DNA from: Gemmatimonadota bacterium
Lineage (GTDB): Bacteria; Gemmatimonadota; Gemmatimonadetes; Gemmatimonadales; JACORV01
NCBI GenBank assembly: GCA_016179225.1
Contig: JACORV010000016.1
Coordinates: 1-43,555 of the forward strand
DNA: 43,555 nt
Direction: 5' to 3'
Below, one piece after another: positions 1-8,163 of this stretch; position 1 is the first letter of the stretch, and each line of letters begins with the position of its first letter. The notes under the pieces are model-generated. The model was not told the DNA's origin. It ran no database searches and saw only the letters and a list, made by a program, of their open reading frames with translations. The position numbers and the translations under genes were made by a program.

Positions 1-1
1 C

Positions 2-1021
2 GCTCCGGATCGCGCGGCGATCGAGCAACTGCTCGCGCAGTACCCGCACCTCTCCATCACCTCCGACTACGGCGTCTCCAACGACCGGATCGTGCAGTAC
101 CACGTCTCCCACGTCCTGGCACGCTTCGCCAAAGAGGGGTGCGCCGTCTACGGCGTGCGGGCGGGCGATGTGCTGCGCGGTCTCGCCTGCTTCGACACGC
201 TGCCCTGGGAGAGCGGCATCTTCGACCGGAAGATGGGCAGCATCTCGATGATCGCCGCCGCCGGCGAGGCCGCCCGGGCGCGGCCGGCCTACGAGGCCCT
301 GCTCGGCGCGGTGCTGGACGCGGCGCGCGGCGAAGGGTTCCGGCATATCGCTTGCCGCGTGCGGGTCGAGGACATCGTCCTCACGCATTGCCTCGAGCGC
401 GCGGGTTTCCTGCTTGCCGACACGACCTTGGAGTTCGGCTGGAAGACGGGGCGCATCAAGATCGAGGAGAAGCCGAACACCTGGATCGTCACGGACGTCT
501 TCAACCGACAGTCGCGGATCTTCAAGCTCGCGGCGACGGTGCGCCCGTTCACCGAGGCCGACCTCCCGTCGATGAAAGCGCTGGCAAAGGAGGCGTTCAC
601 CGAGCGCACCCGCACCCGCTACACCGCCGACGAAACCCTGCCCCAGGAGCGCACCGGCGAGCTCTACGCGAAGTGGCTCGAGAACAGCTTCCAGGGCAGC
701 TTCGCGGACGTGGTGCGCGTCGCGGTGGACGAGCACGGCCCGATCGCCTTCGAGACCATGAAGCTCGACCGCGACCTGTCCGAGGCTCTGGGCATCAAGA
801 CCGCGCTCTTCGGCATCGCCGCGGTACTCCCGACCAAGAAGGGGCGCGGAGTGCTGGCATCCACGCACTGCGACGTGCTGAAATGGTGCGGGGAGAACGA
901 TGTCCAATTCGCGCGTGGCAGGGTACTGGTGGACAACTACAGCATGCAGAAGCTATGTTTGATCACAGGTGCAGCCCTGACAGCAGTATTCCACACCTTC
1001 CACAAGCACGTGGAGGGATGA
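2..1021 (+). CDS. GNAT-like acyltransferase, 5'-partial (frame open to the left edge)
   Basis: ORF 92..1021 begins at an internal GTG; the frame stays open upstream to base 2 (..PDRAAIEQLLAQYPHLSITSDYGVSNDRI..), so the true start is probably outside the window. Two-halved GNAT-like fold pattern (WecD/RffC-like). Confidence 0.6.
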   Translation, partial: APDRAAIEQLLAQYPHLSITSDYGVSNDRIVQYHVSHVLARFAKEGCAVYGVRAGDVLRGLACFDTLPWESGIFDRKMGSISMIAAAGEAARARPAYEALLGAVLDAARGEGFRHIACRVRVEDIVLTHCLERAGFLLADTTLEFGWKTGRIKIEEKPNTWIVTDVFNRQSRIFKLAATVRPFTEADLPSMKALAKEAFTERTRTRYTADETLPQERTGELYAKWLENSFQGSFADVVRVAVDEHGPIAFETMKLDRDLSEALGIKTALFGIAAVLPTKKGRGVLASTHCDVLKWCGENDVQFARGRVLVDNYSMQKLCLITGAALTAVFHTFHKHVEG

Positions 1022-1175
1022 CCGCGAGGGAGTGCCGCCATGGGTATGCGCCACCGAGCACCGAACCCGCCACGGTCTATCTCCGTCGTGGCTAAGGTCC
1101 CCCGCAGTGCTGGAAAACCCCTGGAATAGATCTCGTGCTTACACCCGCCCCGATCGACGGTAGAAAGAGCGCACC

Positions 1176-2087
1176 ATGACGGACAGCGGCTTCAAGACCG
1201 GGGAGGACGCCTCCCGATACGACCAAGTCTCTGCCGGCGTCGACGAGCACAGCCATCTGCTGCGACCGTTGGTCCAGCGCATGGTCTCTTTCGCCGCGCT
1301 CAAGCCCGGGGAGCGGCTCCTCGACGTGGGCTGCGGCACGGGCATCATCGCGAACCAGGGGGCCCGAAGGGTCGGGCCGAAGGGGAAGGTGGTCGGGATC
1401 GACATCTCGGAAGGGATGCTCGTTCGCGCGAGAGCCGAAGCCGCCCGGCGCGGCGTTGACGGGTGGGTCGACTATCAGGTTGGGGACGCCGAGGCGCTGC
1501 AGTTCGCAGACGCCTCATTCGACTGCGTCACGTGCCTCTTCACGTTCATGCACCTGCCACAGCCTGAACGGGCCATCGGCGACATGTACCGGGTGTTGAG
1601 CCCGCGTGGCCGGGCCATCGTCGGGGTCGGCAGCCGCGCCCCCTGGAACCTGTGGCGCGGATGGATGCATCGCGCCCTCAGGGTGGTGGACAAGATCGAT
1701 GAGAAACGCGGCAAAGTCCTGACGGTACCGGACCTTCTGAACTCGCTGGTCAGAACGCATTTCCACGTCTCGGACGCGCACGGCGTGGTGCCCGCACGGT
1801 GGACTAACCCGGTCCAAGCCACCGGCGATCTCATCGCCAAGGCGGGCTTCAGTAAGCTGAAGTACGACTGGGAAGCGTCGGTTGCGTCCTTCGTGGATCC
1901 GGAGGAGTTCTGGGACGTCCAGAACACCTATTCTTCCTTCGCGCGGCAGCGTCTGATCGAGGCGCCGCCAGAGAAAGTCGCGCAGATTCGGGCGGAGTTC
2001 CTCGAGAAGTGCGAGACGGTGATTTCGCGCGGCGGAAGGCTGATCTACCCGATCGGAGCGGTCTTCGTGTCCGGCTCCAAGGCGTAG
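1176..2087 (+). CDS. class I SAM-dependent methyltransferase
   Basis: Motif I LLDVGCGTGIIA, VVGIDISEGML, FDCVTCLFTFMHLPQPERAIGDMYRVLSPRG (UbiE/Methyltransf_11 type). Confidence 0.85.
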   Translation: MTDSGFKTGEDASRYDQVSAGVDEHSHLLRPLVQRMVSFAALKPGERLLDVGCGTGIIANQGARRVGPKGKVVGIDISEGMLVRARAEAARRGVDGWVDYQVGDAEALQFADASFDCVTCLFTFMHLPQPERAIGDMYRVLSPRGRAIVGVGSRAPWNLWRGWMHRALRVVDKIDEKRGKVLTVPDLLNSLVRTHFHVSDAHGVVPARWTNPVQATGDLIAKAGFSKLKYDWEASVASFVDPEEFWDVQNTYSSFARQRLIEAPPEKVAQIRAEFLEKCETVISRGGRLIYPIGAVFVSGSKA

Positions 2088-2140
2088 GAGCAGGCACCGG
2101 TCCCGGTCTCCCGCCGATTCACACGAGGAGGCCTTCCCGC

Positions 2141-3094
2141 CTACACGGCCTGGCGACGGGCGCGGATGACGACGGCCCCGAAGGGGTAGACGAGGTGCCC
2201 GCCCGCCTTCAGCACGCGTTTGGCCTGGGCCACGAAAAGATTGCGCAGTTCCCTGTTCTGCTCGGCGGTCGCCAGGCTGGCGCGGGTGCGCAGGTCGGAG
2301 TTGATCATGAGTTGCGCCTCGTAGAACTCCTCGGGCGAGTTGAAGACGATGTTCCGGCCAACCCAGGTCTCGTGTAGATCGACGAAACCGGCGTTCCTGA
2401 TGGCCGCGACGACGCGCCTCCCGCCTTCCCTTGCGAACCAGCCGGGTTCTGCAGATTGATCCAACCGGGGCAGATACCTGTCGGCCACGGCGGCCACCGC
2501 CTGCGGAGCATGGAGTTGCGGGTGGAGCAGAGAGAGAAGCCGCCTGCTGACGTGTGCGAGGGCGTGTCGAACGCGCCCCCCGATCGCTTGGGGATGTAGG
2601 GCCGTGTAACTGAGAACCAGGCGCCCGCCTGGCTTCATGACCCGGTACATCTCGGAGATCGCGCTTTCCGGGTTGGGGAAGTGCATCACCGCACTGAACG
2701 AGAGGACCACGTCGAAGGAGGAGTCCTTGAGGTTCAGCTTTTCGGCGTCCTGCACCCGGTAGTCGAGAGGCAAGGACTCAACGGGAAGGCCCAGAGGCGC
2801 GCCGGCCCGGGCCTCCTCGACGAGTACCCGGGAATGGTCTATGCCGGTCACATGCCCCGTTGGCTCGACCAGCTCGGCCGCAGCCGCGGCCGCCATACCC
2901 GTCCCCGAGCCCACGTCGAGGACGTGATCGCCATCGCGCAGGTTCGCCTGCTCGCAAATCTCCTCGACGATGAAGTAGCTCAGCCGATAGACATACTCGG
3001 TGTAGGTCGGGGGCAGCCCGTTGTGGGTCTGGGCATCTCGTCGCTTGAACCGCTCCGTGTCGTAGGACACCGGCTGGTTCGGGCGCTTCTCCAA
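2141..3094 (-). CDS. class I SAM-dependent methyltransferase
   Basis: VLDVGSGTGMAAAAA, VTGIDHSRVLVEEA, EMYRVMKPGGRLVLS. The ORF track starts at 3148, but a TTG at 3094 preceded by AGGAGG looks like the better start. Confidence 0.85.
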   Translation of the reverse strand: MEKRPNQPVSYDTERFKRRDAQTHNGLPPTYTEYVYRLSYFIVEEICEQANLRDGDHVLDVGSGTGMAAAAAAELVEPTGHVTGIDHSRVLVEEARAGAPLGLPVESLPLDYRVQDAEKLNLKDSSFDVVLSFSAVMHFPNPESAISEMYRVMKPGGRLVLSYTALHPQAIGGRVRHALAHVSRRLLSLLHPQLHAPQAVAAVADRYLPRLDQSAEPGWFAREGGRRVVAAIRNAGFVDLHETWVGRNIVFNSPEEFYEAQLMINSDLRTRASLATAEQNRELRNLFVAQAKRVLKAGGHLVYPFGAVVIRARRQAV

Positions 3095-3190
3095 GGACCT
3101 TCCTCCTATCGCTCTCCTGGGCGCGCCAGGCGCCGCTTCAGCACGCATGCGGGCGGGAATCGTCGGGCAACCGGGTGCTGGAAATATACC

Positions 3191-4627
3191 CTAGGCTACC
3201 GCCGACGTTGCCGGGACTGCTGGAAGCGACGTGCTGAGATGGGTCTCGCCCCCGCGCAACACCGCGTTACGCGGCTCCGAGATAGCGCGCTGAATCGTGG
3301 ACATGTAGAACACGCCTTCGCCGACGAGCTTGGGCATCTCGCCGCCATTCCCCCAAACCAGCCAATTGCGCTTCTGGAGCGCCTCCCACCAGGGCGCGAA
3401 GTCCTCGTGGAGGTCGGCTCCGAACGTCTGCTTGTACGCGGACGCCCGCAGGTACGGGGCCCCCTCGAGACCCTTGAGCACGTAGAGCAGTCGAAGGTCC
3501 TCGGCGTTGAACTTGAAGATCCCGTCAACGCAAGCACCTGCCTCCACACCCTCATAGTAGGGAACGAAGCCCACGACGTTCTTGTAGGTGTGCCCCGGCT
3601 TGTCGAGCGTGCCGGCCATTAAGGAGTTCGCGCCGTATCCAACCCCGATGCGGTCGTTGTTGAGGATGTCACGGTACAGCTCCAGGTACTGCACCACGGG
3701 CAGGTCGCTTCGCCGGTAATCAGTATAGCTGTCCGCACGGTACCCCCGCTCGAGGAGGCGCTCCCGTGCCACGAGGAAGGACCTGCAGGTAACCGCGACC
3801 GGCGGGAGCTTGTCCTGGTGGGCCGCGAACGCCGAACCGCCCTGAAGGGTCAAGGGATGGTTGACCATGTCCGTCACACCCCAGTCCGCCAGGCAGTCGA
3901 TGTCGTCTACGAGGTCCTGCGGCGTCTGCTCGAACCAACCCGTGATCAGGTCCACATTGCAGGACATGTGGTGCTCGGTGCAGAACTCGACGGCCCGCTC
4001 GATCTGCTCGGGACGCTGCTTGCGGCCGCTATACTTGATCAGGTGAGGCTTGAGCGTCTGCGCGCCGATGCTCAACCGGTTCACCCCGACCTCTGCATAG
4101 GCTTCGAGTCGGTCCATGGTGAAGAGGGCGGGCGTCCCCTCCAGCGTGACCTCCGCAGAATGCGGCACCTCGAAGCACTCGTGGATCTTCTGGAATATGC
4201 GCCGGGCCTCCTGAGGCTTGAGGATGTTCGGCGTGCCCCCACCGAAGTAGATCGCCCTGAGCTTCCGGCGCCCCAGGAGCTCGTGGTAGCGATCGAGCTC
4301 TCTGAGAAGGTAATCCACATAGGTGACCACGAGCTTGTATGCCGTGAAGTCCTCCCTGGCGAACAGACAGAACCCACAGGCAGGAGGGTCGGTGGGCGGG
4401 CAGAACGGAATATGGAGGTACAGGGTCAGAGGGCGTCCCGGCGTCAGCGGCTCGAGCAACTCGGAGAACTGAGGCGCTCGGTTCTCCCAGAAGCGAGGGG
4501 ATGGATGCCCGTACTGGATCTTGGTTCCCGGTTGGCGCTCCATGTACCTATCGAGATACGCGTCGATGCTCTGGGCATCGGCATGGGTCGCAGGAACGCT
4601 CATCGTCGCCATGGAACTCCCCAGCAT
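3191..4627 (-). CDS. HemN-like radical SAM protein
   Basis: LYLHIPFCPPTDPPACGFC, AIYFGGGTPNIL, VTLEGTPALF, VNRLSIGAQTLKPHLIK: HemN/coproporphyrinogen dehydrogenase-like blocks. Confidence 0.85.
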   Translation of the reverse strand: MLGSSMATMSVPATHADAQSIDAYLDRYMERQPGTKIQYGHPSPRFWENRAPQFSELLEPLTPGRPLTLYLHIPFCPPTDPPACGFCLFAREDFTAYKLVVTYVDYLLRELDRYHELLGRRKLRAIYFGGGTPNILKPQEARRIFQKIHECFEVPHSAEVTLEGTPALFTMDRLEAYAEVGVNRLSIGAQTLKPHLIKYSGRKQRPEQIERAVEFCTEHHMSCNVDLITGWFEQTPQDLVDDIDCLADWGVTDMVNHPLTLQGGSAFAAHQDKLPPVAVTCRSFLVARERLLERGYRADSYTDYRRSDLPVVQYLELYRDILNNDRIGVGYGANSLMAGTLDKPGHTYKNVVGFVPYYEGVEAGACVDGIFKFNAEDLRLLYVLKGLEGAPYLRASAYKQTFGADLHEDFAPWWEALQKRNWLVWGNGGEMPKLVGEGVFYMSTIQRAISEPRNAVLRGGETHLSTSLPAVPATSAVA

Positions 4628-4761
4628 AAGGTGTTCGTTCGCGAGTTCTCCAAGGGCCGCGCGATCAACCCTTGAGGAACGACTCTTCCGCCCCCATGGC
4701 CTTCGCTCGACGCCTCACTGCCCTTCCAACTTCCAATGCGCGATACCAACGGGGCAAGAAG

Positions 4762-4780
4762 TATGCCCTGCGAGGGCATA
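4762..4780. repeat. short inverted repeat TATGCCCT-GCG-AGGGCATA
   Basis: Perfect 8-bp arms with a 3-nt loop in an apparently non-coding stretch. Confidence 0.5.
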
Positions 4781-5054
4781 GACTTGCGCGGACCTTGGCC
4801 GGCGCGGCGTCCGGTTTTCGGCCCTGCCGTGGCCTTTGGCACCCCCAACCGCGAAGCCCCGAGCGGAGGCATCCGGTTCAGGCTCTCCCGAGCCGCCGGG
4901 GTCTTCCGCGGGGCTACGAGGGTGTGGCGTCTGCGCCGCTGTGGCGTGGGCCGAGCGCAACGCCGAGCGGCGAGGCCGGAGTTCCGCCGCGGTGGCCTTG
5001 GCCCGTTGGCTGGCCCGGCATTTGCGGGTCGCCGGGACGACAACGGCCGTCGGT

Positions 5055-5322
5055 CTCGAGACCAAGAAGCTTGACCGCGAACTGTCCGAAGCGTTAGGCT
5101 TGGAGATCGCGCTGTTCGGCATTGCCGCGGTCCTGCCGACGCGCAAGGGGCGCGGGGTGCTGGCCTCCACGCATTGCGACGTGCTGCGCTGGTGCGGCGA
5201 GAACGGCGTGAAGTTCGCGCGCGGCCGGGTGCTCGTCGACAGCTACAGCATGCAGAAGCTCTGCCTGATCACGGGCGCGTCGGTGACCGCCGTCTTCCAC
5301 ACCTTCTACAAGCACCTGGGCG
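5055..5322 (+). pseudogene. 3' fragment of a paralogue of the GNAT-like gene at 2..1021
   Basis: ETKKLDRELSEALGLEIALFGIAAVLPTRKGRGVLASTHCDVLRWCGENGVKFARGRVLVDSYSMQKLCLITGASVTAVFHTFYKH aligns without gaps to the C-terminus of the first CDS (about 73/87 identical by eye). Upstream sequence has no recognisable matching N-terminal half, and the frame runs on into hairpin sequence. Confidence 0.7.
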
Positions 5323-5364
5323 TCTACTGCCGGTGCAACCTATTCGACCTAGGCTTCGGTCAGT

Positions 5365-5465
5365 CGAGGGCTGAAGCCCTCGCTCGGCGTTGGCGCGTCC
5401 TGAAGGACGCGGGCCTGGGCACGCTTCAGCGTGCGCCGGTGGCCGAGCGAGCCCTTCGGGGCTCG
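5365..5465. repeat. cluster of four tetraloop hairpins
   Basis: CGAGGGC-TGAA-GCCCTCG (5365-5382), CGCGTCC-TGAA-GGACGCG (5394-5411), GCACGC-TTCA-GCGTGC (5419-5434), CGAGCCC-TTCG-GGGCTCG (5448-5465). Confidence 0.75.
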
Positions 5466-5516
5466 ACTGCCTCGGGCCACGGCCGCTGACCCTTGCCGAA
5501 TCAATTGGGAACCGCA

Positions 5517-6983
5517 CTAGGCGCCGGCGACGCCCACCAGCCCCAGGAGCCGGCGGAGCTCCGCGCCGGAGATCACGCCGGCCGCGAGGAGCAGCGGGAC
5601 GAAGAGGAGTAGGGCGAGAACGCCAGAGGGGAGCGCGGCCCCGAGCGGCAAGAACGAGACGCCGAGCGCGACGAGCCCCACCGCGACGAGGCGCCAGAAC
5701 TGCGCCGCCGCCAGCACCGGGCCCAGCGCGAAGAGGGCGGTGGCAATGGCGCCCGTCACCGCCAGCGAGCCCGCTGCGGCGATGGACGCGCCGACCGATC
5801 CCATCGCGGGCACCAGCACCGCCGCGCCCGCCACGAACGCGACGACCCCTCCCGCCGCCATCACCAGCGCCCTGCGTCCCTCGAGCCGCACCAGAGCGAG
5901 CGACACGCCGGTGCGCACCAGGGGCACGGGGAGCAGGCCCAGCGCGAGCAGCTTGAGGTTCGCGATCACCGGCAGGTACGATGGCCCGAGCAGATGGCGC
6001 ACGAGCCACGGTCCGACGGCATGCAACAACAGCAGGAACGCGAAGGCGGCGAGCGTGAGGTACTTAAGCGCGTAGCCGAGCCAGTCGGTCATCTGCTGGC
6101 CCTTCCCGGCGACATGGAAGGCGGTGAGCGAGGGCAGGAGCATGACGCCCAGCTGGCCGAGGAGCGCGGCGAAGGCCAATGCGATGTTGCTCGCCACGGA
6201 GTAGAACGCCACCTCGGCGGTGCGGCCCGAGAAGAGCAGCACGGCCAGCTCGCCGCCCCGCCAGACCGCCATCAGCAGCAGGTTAACCGCGAAGAAGGTG
6301 ACGCCGAGGCGGAGCTGCCCCGGCAGCGCGGACCGGTCGCGCGTGTGGGCGCCGACCGAGAAGAACCCGCGCACCCAGAACAGCCCCAGCAGCAGGAAGG
6401 CGGCCTCCGACAGGAAGAGCGCGAGCGCCGCGCGCTCGAGGCTCCGTGCGCCGCCGAGCTCGACCACCAGGATCATGACGACCAGCCGGATGAGGCTGTC
6501 GTGGGTCAGCGAGCGGCCGAGGCGGTTGAGCCCGAACAGGAGCTGGTAGGAGACCATGCCGATCGCGACGCAGAAGAAGGCGCCGGCGCCCCACAGCGCC
6601 GTGAGCTGCGAGGCGCCGCGGAGCGCACGTGGCGAGAGGAGGAGGAGACCGACGGTCAGTGCGCTCACGACGACGAACCGCAACGTGAAGAGCTGGGTGA
6701 AGAGCGCGCGGGTGCGCTCCCGCTCGCCGCGCGCCTCGTACTCGGGCACGAAGCGACCGAAGGTCGCCTGCGCGCCCATGGCGCTCGCCAGCGTGAGGAG
6801 GCCGATGACCGACAGGAGCGCTGCGAAACTGCCGTAGAGGTCCGGCCGCATCAGGCGCGGGACGACGATCGTGAACGACGCGAGCCCCGCGTACTCGACG
6901 ACCTTCCAGACCAGCACGGCACGCGTCTGCGCGCCAACCCGCCCCGAGGCTTGCGCGGCGGGGTTCGCCTCGCTCTCTGTCAC
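5517..6983 (-). CDS. polysaccharide flippase (Wzx/MATE-like oligosaccharide exporter)
   Basis: About 12-14 hydrophobic segments; FTIVVPRLMRPDLYGSFAALLSVIGLLTLASAMGAQATFGRFVPEYEARGE is typical of the polysaccharide biosynthesis export family. Confidence 0.8.
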   Translation of the reverse strand: MTESEANPAAQASGRVGAQTRAVLVWKVVEYAGLASFTIVVPRLMRPDLYGSFAALLSVIGLLTLASAMGAQATFGRFVPEYEARGERERTRALFTQLFTLRFVVVSALTVGLLLLSPRALRGASQLTALWGAGAFFCVAIGMVSYQLLFGLNRLGRSLTHDSLIRLVVMILVVELGGARSLERAALALFLSEAAFLLLGLFWVRGFFSVGAHTRDRSALPGQLRLGVTFFAVNLLLMAVWRGGELAVLLFSGRTAEVAFYSVASNIALAFAALLGQLGVMLLPSLTAFHVAGKGQQMTDWLGYALKYLTLAAFAFLLLLHAVGPWLVRHLLGPSYLPVIANLKLLALGLLPVPLVRTGVSLALVRLEGRRALVMAAGGVVAFVAGAAVLVPAMGSVGASIAAAGSLAVTGAIATALFALGPVLAAAQFWRLVAVGLVALGVSFLPLGAALPSGVLALLLFVPLLLAAGVISGAELRRLLGLVGVAGA

Positions 6984-6993
6984 GGGCGGATGG

Positions 6994-8007
6994 CTACCGG
7001 CTGCCGGGGAACGGCGCCGCGCCGAGGACGTGGCGGGCCCGGACCCTTAGCATCAACCGCCAGCGGGCGAACCCGCGGCGCCAGCGCTCGCCGTTCATGC
7101 CATAGTAGCGCAGGCGACCCAGCATTTCGGCGACGAACGGGCGGCGCACCCGCTGCTGCGGGCGGGCTCGTGGCGGACGCGCACCGACAAACGCGTAGCC
7201 CTCCGCTTCCATCCCCTCGCCGCAGATGGACTCGATGGTCCAGATGTCGTGCGCCGCCATCTGCCTGAAGTTGCCTATCGAGCTCGCGTCCACCGGGCGC
7301 TCGAGCTTCTTGCCGGCGGGCCGGTTGCGGAAGTGATCCGGCAGGTGCTCGAAGAACGCCATCATCGATTCCTCGTAGGCCTCGCCGAGGACGGCGCACA
7401 GCCCCTTCACGTGCTCGACCGGATCCTGCACCAGCTCCTCATAGCGCACCAGCCGGACCGGCCGCCGCGCGCGCCGATAGCTCTCGAGCGCCGCGTTCCA
7501 CGCCCACGCGGCGTCCGCCGGGCTGACGCCGAAGCTCTTGACGCTCGACAGCGCGGTGTCGCGCGGGTCGCGCATCAGGTAGAAGACGGGACTGTCGGGG
7601 AACTCCTCCAGGATCTCGTCGAGGTACTCATGGTGCTCCGGCGTCTTGTCACCGCCGCGCACCTTCCCTCGGCCCTCGGCGTAGAGCCGGAGCAGCGCGG
7701 CGAGGACGCCTTCGAAGGTCGGCGTAGAGGCGACCGCCGCACGGAGCTCCTCGAGGCCGGGCGGCGTCACGCGCTGCATCGCGATGATCTCGCGCGCGTC
7801 GCGCAGCAGCCGGTCCATGTTGCGCGGACGCGCGAGGTCCCCGTACCAGCGCAGCTCGGGCCGGAAGATGTTGTAAAAGTAGCTCTCGTGGTACGACGCC
7901 AGCCGGGAATGGCTGTCCAGGATCTGCGACACGAGCGTCGTCCCGGTGCGGCGGCACCCCATGATGAAAAACGGCGCGGTTCCGGCGTGTCCGTGCGGCT
8001 GCGTCAC
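6994..8007 (-). CDS. sulfotransferase family protein
   Basis: FFIMGCRRTGTTLVSQILDSHSRLASYHESYFY (5'-PSB loop) and VFYLMRDPRDTALSSVKSF (3'-PB motif). GTG start preceded by GGAGG. Confidence 0.85.
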   Translation of the reverse strand: MTQPHGHAGTAPFFIMGCRRTGTTLVSQILDSHSRLASYHESYFYNIFRPELRWYGDLARPRNMDRLLRDAREIIAMQRVTPPGLEELRAAVASTPTFEGVLAALLRLYAEGRGKVRGGDKTPEHHEYLDEILEEFPDSPVFYLMRDPRDTALSSVKSFGVSPADAAWAWNAALESYRRARRPVRLVRYEELVQDPVEHVKGLCAVLGEAYEESMMAFFEHLPDHFRNRPAGKKLERPVDASSIGNFRQMAAHDIWTIESICGEGMEAEGYAFVGARPPRARPQQRVRRPFVAEMLGRLRYYGMNGERWRRGFARWRLMLRVRARHVLGAAPFPGSR

Positions 8008-8084
8008 TCCTTGACCTCCTGACGGTCGTCAGCGCGTCCGGCACCTGGGCCGGGCTTCAAGTATATTGTGACCCCGCGAATACG

Positions 8085-8100
8085 TGCAGCCTTCGTACCA
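8085..8100 (-). promoter_or_regulatory. sigma-54-like -24/-12 promoter (TGGTACGAAGGCTGCA)
   Basis: GG-N10-GC spacing; consensus TGGCACG-N4-TTGCW with two mismatches; about 75 bp upstream of the sulfotransferase start. Confidence 0.5.
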
Positions 8101-8108
8101 GCGGCTCC

Positions 8109-8124
8109 CGGCACACAACTTGCT
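8109..8124 (+). promoter_or_regulatory. sigma-54-like -24/-12 promoter (CGGCACACAACTTGCT)
   Basis: GG-N10-GC spacing; matches TGGCACR-N4-TTGCW except the first base; 40 bp upstream of the probable ATG at 8164. Confidence 0.65.
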
Positions 8125-8163
8125 CGCGAGCACAGGATCGCTTTTTCCGGAGATATCCGAGGC

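Noticed and set aside
3149-3200. CCAGCACCCGGTTGCCC upstream of the second methyltransferase, resembling a sigma-54 site
   Set aside because: Lacks the -24 GG and has the wrong spacing.
4600-5043. Overlapping ORFs on both strands between the radical SAM gene and the gene fragment
   Set aside because: No recognisable motif on either strand; more likely decayed or non-coding sequence.
5994-7268. 424-aa plus-strand ORF
   Set aside because: Antisense to the flippase and sulfotransferase; Glu/Arg/Gln-rich nonsense translation.
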